A DNA stretch of 32,842 nucleotides. Origin: Hirudo medicinalis. Taxonomy: Eukaryota; Annelida; Clitellata; Hirudinida; Hirudinidae. The position numbers were made by a program, and so were the translations under genes. The stretch covers positions 60,045 through 92,886 of the forward strand of contig MPNW01000213.1 in assembly GCA_011800805.1 (NCBI GenBank), read 5' to 3'. The notes beneath the pieces were generated by a model. The model ran no database searches and was not told the origin of the DNA. It saw nothing but the letters and a program-made list of their open reading frames with translations. The first letter of the stretch is position 1; every line of letters begins with the position of its first letter. This document shows positions 15,060 to 25,300 of the stretch, piece by piece.

Positions 15060-16635
15060 GCCTTTTTACTTAGAGTTTGCTTGTCTTCACATGATTTGAT
15101 GTTGTCCTGCATTTTGAACTTGCAAAGTAACATGTTTTTGGAGAATCAAGAAAAGCATCAATTTCATTTCAGACCTTACTGTCTCGCTCTGTCAGTCTAG
15201 TTGTCTGCAAATAGTCTTTCTCTCCAACGACTATTTCCTTGATTGGTGTGTTTAGGAGATGGGGGGTACTAGGTGCGCTCGTGGGTTGTGATCTTGTGAA
15301 CCTGTGAATCTATTCATTGGATTTGGATTAAGGCAGGCAGGCTTCCTCTTATAACATTTGATTATCGCCTGCATGGCACCCAACTTTGCAGGAATAACAC
15401 ACGATTATGTGATATTGCAATCCAGGTTTTTGTTGCCGGCGAACGACAGTTTTGCGAGTGTGTTTGGTTGCTACACTGTGGTTCCGTTTTGCATGATGTG
15501 CGTGTGCTTGTGGCTGATTCGGATGTGTCGATCAATTGGAGTTTGAGCGATTTTTCTGAGTTTTGGTTTTTGCACTTAGAGGTTTTGTGCATATTTATAT
15601 TTGGTGGATCTAGGAGATCATTTTCATGGTTTAATTTTGTGACTTTAAGACAAGGATAAAAAGCTGTCGATATTTGCTGTGAGAGTGCAAACAAACAGGG
15701 CATCAGTTGGCCACTCCGATCGGAGGCTCTTTTTGCCACCCTTTTGAAGCTTTTGGTTTGGTTATGTTGCTGAACATCTGATAATGGAGATGAGCTCTTG
15801 AAATGGCCAACTTTTGAGATGTCGTTTTCTATCCACTGCCAGTGTTGCATGCACCTAAGTTCTTAGGTAGGAGATTTTTAGGCTTTGATTCATCATTGTA
15901 GCGTGTTTAGTGAGACTCGACATTGCTTGTTTCAAAACAATTTACGCCCTGTAGAAGAATCGTCAGATAAGCAAGAAAAGACATTAATAAATATCTCAAG
16001 TCTTGATTTTGAGTGATCGCAGCATGGCACTCTGTTGACCTGCAGCTTTTTGATTTGTGTCCAGATATTTCTGTAGACGAGAGTGCTGTTCTAGACGTCT
16101 GCCCCTCGAAAAATTCAAATCGTCTGCTGGCACGTGCAAATGTATTTGTTGGTGAGTTCTGATTTGATTTTCGATGTTTGGGCTGCTATGCTTCGAGATC
16201 GTGACTAAATTGTCGTTTGGAAAAAAAAAGGGCTGTAGTTGATCACTCTGTTCGATTGCAGTACTTTCTCGCTAGTCGAAACATATTGCACAACTTATGG
16301 GCTAGCTAAAAATGGCTAAGTTCTCACATTTATAAGAAAAAAGACTGCAGTGCCACATGTGGTCGTCGAAGATGCGTGCACAGTTGGTTTGAAGATGTGA
16401 GAACCCTTACGCATTGTTGTTTCAAAAGCATCCCAAGATTTCAATTCAACAATAAATGAGTATAAAATTGATGGGTCTGACTAAAGCTGGAAGAAGCTTT
16501 CCCACTAAATTATAAAGCTGCCCCCAAGATTCTGAATTGGTCCATGAATTCAATAAAAATATGTAGATGGGTAGAAAATGACTTTTCAGCAAATAACATC
16601 GAAAATGAAAGTTGGCAAAGGGTGTCAGGGTAAGA

Positions 16636-17899
16636 TCAATCCAAGGTGAAGATTCTGGACGAGATGTCGTTTATGAGCCAGTCCATGCCTTGGAGCAAGT
16701 TCTCCCCTGTGACGGCACTGCACCCGAGGATCATCCAATGGTGTGTCTTCAGGTTGTCCAGGTCCAGTAACTGCAATTTTAGTCAGTCATAGATGCATCA
16801 ATGTTGACTTTAACTGGCTGCTAACTGGATTTGTCTCACAGATGGAAATTCAGTAATGTCCAAATACCTCTTTGATGATCTCAGCTGAAACTGCCCCTTC
16901 CAAGTCTTGCTTGTTGGCAAATATCAGTAGAGTTGCACCTGCTAACCTCTGTAACAACAAAGTTGAAAATTAATTGTTCTTTGGCTGCGTTGTATTTGTG
17001 TTTGGTGCAACCAATTCATGTGTAGAAATCTGGTCATCACAACCACCACCACCATCATAATCATTATCATCATTCCAACCTCTTCCACTAATAGGCTGTC
17101 CAGCTCTGCTTTGCAGTCTTCCAGTCTCCTCCTGTCAGCACTATCGACCACCCAGACGAGCCCGTCTGTACTCTCAAAATAATTCCTCCAGTATGACCTT
17201 AGTGACTTTTGACCTCCAACATCCCACAAGTTCAACTTGAACCTATTGCATCGGAAGAATAAATGTCATTGCTTTACATTTGCTGAAATTAACCTAATGA
17301 TGCATGCATTTCACGTGTCAAGACTTGTTAACATTTCACTGATATGGTTGTACTATTTGTATCACAAAAAAAGGTGTTTTGAGTCAAATCATAAAGTCTG
17401 TTCTGAATGCCAACCCTCTGTGTTCCAAGGTTTTAATGCTGAACCCCAGGGTGGGTGAAATGGTGGAGATGTCCTCCCCATTAAACTTCTTGACGATGGT
17501 CGTCTTTCCAGCATTGTCCAAGCCACTTTTGAGCCACAATTAAGGAATTGAACAAGGAGAAATGTATCACATATTACACATTCAATGTATTGATGCTGTT
17601 TAATTGCTTTTTCTAGTTGATTATTTAGAACATAATATGGTGATTTTACACTGCCCTGTGAAGATACCAAATCATTACAAGTTTAAGTTTATGAAATTAG
17701 ACCAAAATTTTCAGTAACTGTAGGTCCAACTGCATACACGTTGTAGTTGTCCAAATGAGCAACAATTATTCGAGGTTTTCAAGGGTGAAATCATTTAATT
17801 AATTATTAACATTCGATTTGTAAGCAAAAGATACAGCATAAGCAGTCGGACTTCTCTTTCTTTCTGCTTGAGCTTTTTAATGATTGTCAAAAGGCCCAT
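16636..17899 (-). CDS. ARL2: ADP-ribosylation factor-like protein 2 (ARL2), complete, 5 exons, 184 aa
   Basis: Small GTPase that acts with tubulin folding cofactors, binds BART, and regulates microtubules and mitochondria. Exons: 17835-17899, 17415-17525, 17080-17242, 16868-16948, 16636-16770 (555 nt, in frame). The 184 aa length equals that of human ARL2. Start [21 protein letters not shown]1 P-loop GLDNAGKT at 23-30. G3 WDVGGQKS at 65-72, with the switch II Gln at 70. G4 NKQD at 125-128. G5 CSAVTG at 157-162. The segment [13 protein letters not shown] is diagnostic for ARL2 rather than ARL3. The C terminus is SSRIFTLD. The exon 2 acceptor (AAAAG|T) is weak but is the only one that keeps phase. 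It lies tail-to-tail with the ATPase beta gene. Confidence 0.96.
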
Positions 17900-19360
17900 T
17901 GTTTCAGCCTTTTTTGGAAACTTAGATGAAAATAAGATTTAGCATATCAAGGTAAAAACGTGTATTCACATGAATTCAACCAAATAACAATTCTTTATGG
18001 CTTAAACTTAGCAGCTTCCAATTGCACTTTGACTTCGACAAGAAGTAAAAAAGTCATCTCATCAAGTTGTGCGAGGGATTGCCCTCCTGATAAAAGCTCA
18101 AATGACGTTCCTCAACATATCGATGAGATCAATGCGACAGAAGTTGAAAGTTTGTCCAATGATAATTCTCTTAACATAACCACTTCAAATTGTGCTTCTT
18201 AAAGATTAAATCTCAAGCTAACCATCTAACGTCACTATGGTATGTGTATCATACATAGAAATTGCAAAATAAAAATAGCTAGAGTGAAATGCAAACCTAG
18301 AATATTGACGCGAAATTTACATAATCTTAGCAACAGCGTCAAAGATTGGTTTAAGTTGGCTCAAATTACTTACAAGTAATTAGTAAAATTGTCGTCAACA
18401 GTAGACACCAGTCCATAAACATTCCAGACAGAAATTTAATATAAAATCTAAATGTACTTACAGCACCTACACCAAACGAAAACACATTAAATTTAAAAGT
18501 GAATCTAAGTCTACTGTAATTCTAGCATAAACTAATTTCCACTTACGAAAGTCAATTAAAGTAGTCAACGCAAAAAATTCTATCTTCATTTGCGTTAATG
18601 AATAGATTTTATGATGCATCCACGATATGCCATTATCCATTACTTATACGGAACGTATACGCAAACAGCGCTGGTCTAGTCACGCACCGCCATCAAGTCA
18701 AGGCTAAGTGGACGCCCAAAACAAATTCCCTCTCATCCCACTGTTTCATCATGACGCTAGGAATCGTTAGAAACACGTTACAATCTCACACGTCTTTAGC
18801 GAAAAATGTTGTTCTAGCAGCTCAGTTTTAGACAAATCACAAGTTTTCATCACACCAGCCTCGAAAGTAATTTAAAATCAGCTAACATCTACCTTCAATA
18901 ATCACATTTATCCATTAATTATAAATTGAACCAACGAATTGCTACAAATCATTATAAGCGGTAAATCAACAATGTACAATTAGTAATAAACAATCAACAG
19001 ACAGCACAAAATGTAAACGTTCCAAGCCATCATGACGTCCCAGGCGGGAATCCAAGGAATAGCTAAAAAAAAAAATGAAATCCAACTCCAGGTTCATGGT
19101 TTTTGGAAGTGATCAGATACAAGAGTTGTGCAAAACGTGGCAGGGTGTGAAAGCATTAAAACATACACACGCACATACACACATACACAAACAAGCAGAC
19201 AATTTCACGTTGGGAGGGAACAAGTCACGTGAACTGGGACAGGCAATTGCAAAAGGTTCAAAAACTCATCAAAGAATACATTAGAAATTGACTGAAATTC
19301 CTTTTAAATTGATGAAAATATTTTATCATCTATCACAATTGTTTCATCATCGGCTCGATG
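17900..19360. other. Intergenic between the ARL2 start and the SEC24 stop
   Basis: ARL2 5' flank on the left and SEC24 3' UTR on the right, both on the minus strand. It includes a CA-rich patch at about 19160-19195. Two plus-strand open frames occur. One at 17960-18202 has no in-frame ATG. The other, at 18598-18831, has an ATG and 77 codons. Neither shows a domain, signal peptide or splice logic. No clear polyadenylation signal for SEC24 was found. Confidence 0.65.
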
Positions 19361-22300
19361 TTACGGCAGTTTGTCGTAGAGGGACCGAAGAAATTCGATG
19401 TAGGACATGTGCGTCGAGTCGGCCGTTCTGTCCTCCACCAGTTGCCAGTAGAACAGCTCTCGGTCCCTGCTGTCGTCCCTGTTTCGTGGAAAAGTTGAGA
19501 AGAAATCAAATAGTTTAAAAACGAAAAAAATTCTAACCCGTCGGGTCAATAATTGTAATCACATACTAACAAAAAGCTAACAACCTCATCATGCCATTTT
19601 AATGATATTAAAGCTGATAATAATAATACAAATCTAAAAGGCAAAGCAAAGGGGGGGGGACCACTGACCTCACTAAGATTAGAGGTGACGAGACCTGTCT
19701 GTTGCTGTTGAGGTACTCGATGAAGTTCCTCATGTTCTCCGACACCAGATTGTCCAGAACGGGTAACTCGATCTTGATAACAAATTAACGATGGAGATAA
19801 TTGATATAAAAATGGGGTTTTTCCATAATAAGCTCAAAGTAGAATTAATTTCTTGGTTCAAATGTTCATTTGTTGATTCGCCCGTCGGAGAATTGTGTCC
19901 GATTTCAGAGATGACATCGAATCATCTGACTATGTACACAAAGATCAGTCAACCCGTCGTGACTCGCCAAAGATAATAATGTCACCGATTTACTGAAATT
20001 CAAAACCAGCCTCACCAAGCCCTCTCTGAGGCTTCCAAACTTATCGGTGCCGAGCACGTCCCAAAGCAGTTGCCTGTTGACCGAGGGCGAGATCCAGAGG
20101 TACATGTTGATGCCCGTGTCAAGGAGGTGGATGCCCTGCTTTTCGAGAGCACCAGCCGTCAGGGGAAGCATGGAAGGTTGGCAGATGACCTTATCTTCAA
20201 TTTGGAAAGCATTCTGAAGGAGATAATGAATAAGACTGGTCATTAATTAGTATAATTAATTGTTGTAATTACTCTCAATTTAAAAGCATAACGGACTAAC
20301 CAATGATTTTCCTCAACTCAACAATAATAACATCAAAACAAATCTACTGATCAACATCTGTGCAGTTATACAATAACAACAAAACGATGACGACTATACC
20401 TTCTCATCGACAATGTGGAGGGGATAGAAGTGAGGATAGACCAGCTGGATAAGTTCGGGCCACGGAAGAGTTTTGAGCTTTTCGAGGGCATAAATCCGAT
20501 CATCGAGCTTCGTGCTGATGCCCAGCCTGAAGGCCGTCTGACGGGCATTTAATATTTAACATCTCTCATTAATATTCAACGCATCACCCGCTCGTTTTTG
20601 AATTTGAATGTATTATTGAATACAAATATTATTATTTCACTTGGAGATTCGTTCCATAATGTAACGTGGTTGATGACGATTTACAGATAAAATTATATAT
20701 CGTGATGCTACTTTATGCCTAATTCAAGATGGCCAAATTAATCTCCGAAAATGAACAAGGCATTTCAATTCTCGGGAACTCACGGATTTCATGAGGGCTA
20801 AGACCAACAAGGGGAGAGTCCGGAGTAGGTAGGGACACGGGAGTTGTCGGACCTTGACGCTGTCGTTCAACGTCTTTCCGAACGCCTCTAGCATGTCGAA
20901 CGCGACATTGGTCAGGGCTTCTCTCGAGTCTGCCACGGAACTTGTGAGTGCCCTGTCGGCAGCTGAGGGTTTAAAAATTTATTGATACCTGATGATTAAA
21001 ACAGTCTATCCATATGCCAGGGTTTCTCCCTTCGAATGGACCTTTCGGACAATTTGTCATCCTTATTTGATATGTCTTATTACTATTGTTTCTACATTCT
21101 TTATTTGTTTGTCCAATAAAGAGATGAATGGAAGATTAAACAAACTTTACCATTTAAATCATTTTAATTTATCGATAAAATATAAAATTGTTCTTGGAAT
21201 TTGCACGAACCCATCTTGGCGACAAAGGCGACGACAGCCTGCTGGTTGGCATTGTAAAAGACGTCCGTCAGGTCGGACGACACCCCGAGACACAGATTCT
21301 CCACTCTCGCTCTTTTCTCACCTGGATTTGAACCCACGGTTGAAAAGTCTCGCCAGAATAAATATCGGAAGTCCCATAAAGTATGGGTTACAAACCTCTT
21401 GAATTTGTGTAAAGGAGTACAGCCTGGAAGCAGACTTGCACATCTTCGATGTTCTCGTCGATTGCAACTTGCACTCCAAAACCTAAGTCTGCATTCGTTA
21501 TGGGGAGATTGAGGAGATCCAGGGATCGCACGAAGCCACTTCCGTAAAACACCTGGAAACTCAGACCTGGATTGGCATATGAGTGACAGGGTAAACATAT
21601 GGCCGAGAGGTTGCGAGACCGCAAAAAGTTATCTCGCAAACGGTTTTTCGGCAATAGACCGAGTAAATCAACAACCCCAGACTCCAACTGACCTCTTGTG
21701 CATCTTATTCTCAGTATGGCCTGGAAAGCCACCTCTCTTGTCAAGTACCTGTTGAAAGATTTCCTGAACCTGTCCAACTCCACGGGATTCGACTCGACGT
21801 GGAAGTTTGGAAAGTACTCGATGCAGCCACCTGTGAACTTGGAGACCGGAGCTAAGGAATGAAGAGAAATGAACGAAAATGAGTAAATGGCACTCATAAT
21901 GGACTATCATATTTTAAGGCCATTTCGGTAATTTCAAGGAGAATAAGCAATGTTGATATTGGTTATTAATAATCACAACAGCATCTGTTATCACATTCAC
22001 ATACATTAAAGTTAAACATTACGACTCAAGCACAAATAAATACAGTAAGTATCATTGATTAATCATTAATAGACCGTAATTATCATTATCATTACAGCAA
22101 ACAAACACAGCGTAATCAACAATAAATTTCCAAAAATCAATCTGAGACGTCGAACGAGAAAAGCAAGCAAAACAAAACTGATTTTTTCCACTCACAGATG
22201 CTGGCCATGTCGACGTACTGAGAGTTGAAGAAGAACAAGTCGAAGCCGATCTGCTTCGAGGAACATTGGAGGGCGATGTTCTTGTAAAAGTCATTGGCCG

Positions 22301-25300
22301 GCATCAGGTGTTGAACATCCTGGAGTTAGGAAGGAAGGAATGTTCAATGAATGAGTGCCACTGCACCTTATTTGAACAGTATATTCTGACATCAGATTTT
22401 GACATCAGTTTGAATAGTTCTTAAGATGGCCGTCGCATGATTATCAGCACGAAGGATGAGCGATAAATCCTTAGCAACTTAGGTTCTAAGCTGACCTTTT
22501 CTTTTGGAAATCACGCTATCACTTACGAGCCGATTACCACGCATTATTGGTGACCGACAACAACTACGAGCAGATGGGTCACTTTGTCACCATGGAAACA
22601 ACTGTCGCAGTCAGTGCAGAAACCACAATTTAAAGAAAAATAATTATTGAAATTTTAATATTTCAATAAGCAGAAATAAATAAATAAATATAAAAATATA
22701 AATAAATAAATATAAAAATATATAAATAAATAAATATATAAATAAATAAATAAATCGAAATTAAATTCCATAATCCATATAGTCAATTGGAGCTCACCTC
22801 TGATGCCCTCTTGTTGGGGTCCTCCCTTGACTTCAATGCCCCCACCCCGACGTCCGGGATCTTGGTCTGGAAAACCGTCACCCTCCCCCCTACGCCGTCC
22901 TGGGAATTAAAACCGTCAACTTCAGCCGATATGGACGTGATGGTTCGACGTGTGCTGATCATGCAGACGCAATTGTGTAGACCGATGTCAAATATAAATA
23001 TAAGTTTATATAAAAACTTTAAATATAAATGTATATTGATCGTATAAATGTCATCGGTAAGATGCTGTCATGCGTGACACATTAACACGCTGATTCTCAT
23101 GATTGGATCATTAGTCAGCTTAACGTACGTACGTGATACAGTAATCATACTGTACCACGTGATTATAGTAGCTTGTAGTAGGGTTGCCATCAGTGAGTAA
23201 CTTTAAGCCGACAATACTCGTGAATGCAGAAGTTTTTGACATTCTGAACATTATAATCACCATGGAGATGACAATCACATCCCTACCAGCAACTGGCAGA
23301 CTGCATTCAGCGCAACGCCGAGGCAGTTCCCGATGTCATTGGTGTCCTTGTGGATGGAGGGGAGGAGCTTCAGAAAGGTTTTGAGCATTCCCATGGATTC
23401 GACCACGTTGACCAATAAGCCGTAAGGTGATGGTGGCAAAACATCTGCATAATGAATGAGCTCATTAATATTTAATCGGGTAATTGACATTTGAATACAA
23501 GTTCATTCCATGGTAATGATGACGATCGTGATGAAGATCACGATCACGTGGTGCTGATGTGAACTTTGTAACGCTACACGGTTATTTGAGCACATTATGT
23601 TGCAAAATCAAATTAATGTTTGTGATTGTAACTTTGATTATCGACAAGCATCTATTATCAAGTTATCGATTATCCATTCGATACCTTCGAGGTCGGCTAT
23701 TTCATACATCTGCGGCTGACTGAGCGAATGATGGAGGTTGTAGAAATGAAGGTGAGAGTTGAAGGTCACGAAGGCGACTTTTGACCTCGGATCCCTGCAG
23801 AGGCTCTTCAGGTTTTCCAGGAGTTGCTCGCAGACAATAGAAAGGTAGCCTGGAATGGAAATAATAATAATAATAATAATAACAAAGTTACAATGTAAAA
23901 ATAACAAGTTACATATTTTCCACTTGTTTAAAATAAAAGTTTTTATGCATTATTAAATATTTTAATTCTATTGTAATTATAACTTGCATATTTATTAAAT
24001 AAATTCGCGATATAAATAGTCGTGACGGCCGATCGCGTCCGCGAGAAATCCTAACCGGTTTCGATGGCATTGAACGAGACGTCGACGAGGAAGACGTACG
24101 TCGGTGAAAGTCTTTCCTTCGACTGCTGTCAAAGCAAGGAATCAAAATCAGTCGCGAAAAAAAACATGGGACAAAGTGAAACAAACGACAAGAGAATCGA
24201 ATAATTAATCACTCTGCTGCATCGCCACACACGTGCACAAGGCAGATTTCGATGTGATGACGTTGAAAATGAGAAATAATTATATAATAATAATAATAAA
24301 CATCAGAAATTAATAAAATTGTTATTAATAAGTTACAATAATTAATAAATTACGACAATTAATAAATTACGATAATTAATAAGTTATGGTAATTTGTAAG
24401 TTATGGTAATCAATAAATTATCAATAAATTAAGATAATTAAAAAATTGTGATTAATTAAACTCGATTAAATTATTTAAATGTCGAATCTGAATTCAAAAT
24501 TACCGAGCTTTCGGGATCGAGGTGATACTCGTAGCACGAGCTGCCCAAGTCGGGTCTGTGCCTTCCCTCTGTGTACTTTCTCTCCTGTTCGTACAAGTAT
24601 CCGTCCGGCACTGAAAATGACCGGCCGTTACTTTCATTTCTCGAATTGTTTGAAATTGTCAGCGAAGGAGGCGAGCGTAGAGCTGTGGAGGTTCGTGTCG
24701 ACGGCCGAACCGGTCCAGTTAGTAAATTTACGCAGAGCGAAACGACGCGTCGACAGCCTTAGTTGCAAATGTCGTTGATTGATATAATAGATTCACCAAT
24801 GACTGAAATTGATTATCATTGATAGAGTCTTTAATCCACCCATTCTAACGGTCTACTTCCAGTACTTCTGGCTTGATCTTACCGTCAAAGTGACAGAAGC
24901 AAATTTTCGAGCAACACCCCCAAAGAAAAAACAAAACGTGCACGCGCAGGTAGAACATGTCGCTTACTTTCGTTGTGTCTGTAGCAGAGGTTGCACCTCC
25001 AGGTCCTCTGATTGTCGATGCCCACGAAAGGGTTGATGTAAGTCCTGCAGAATCTGCACCTCAACATGTGCTTGCTCACTGGCAGATCCTGTTGGTTGTT
25101 GGTAGAGAAATGAACATAATCGATTCTACTTTTACTTTGTAAAAATTAATCGTGGAAGATAATTAATTTGATTTAACGTTCAAAAGATCTTTAAAGATCA
25201 CTTTAAACAAAACTGAACGTGACGGTCGAGAGTGTAACGTAAGCAAACAAACAAACAAACAAGTTCAAAAAGTAGAGGAACTAAACATCCACATACGAAA

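Larger units (their letters stand above)
14575..16635. other. Intergenic: 3' UTR of ATPase beta and convergent ARL2 3' end
   Basis: The plus-strand ATPase beta gene and minus-strand ARL2 converge here, so both 3' UTRs fall in this 2 kb. The first AATAAA after the ATPase stop is at 14776-14781, just past an ATT array. Another is at 15986-15991. A 162-codon open frame on the minus strand at 15362-15850 has low-quality composition and no recognisable motif, and I do not treat it as a gene. Confidence 0.7.

Noticed and set aside
15362..15850. 162-codon minus-strand open frame
   Set aside because: Its composition resembles translated UTR, it has no domain or splice context, and several plus-strand frames overlap it.
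17960..18202. 80-codon plus-strand open frame upstream of ARL2
   Set aside because: It has no in-frame ATG (it begins with GTG) and no convincing acceptor. Its Ser/Asn-rich composition fits AT-rich spacer.
18598..18831. 77-codon plus-strand open frame with ATG
   Set aside because: No motif, signal peptide or neighbouring exon supports it. Frames of this length are expected by chance in this much sequence.
23521..23550. Inverted repeat GATCGTGAT / ATCACGATC
   Set aside because: Nine-base arms in an intron, with no terminal-repeat or target-duplication context. Too short to call a mobile element or structured RNA.
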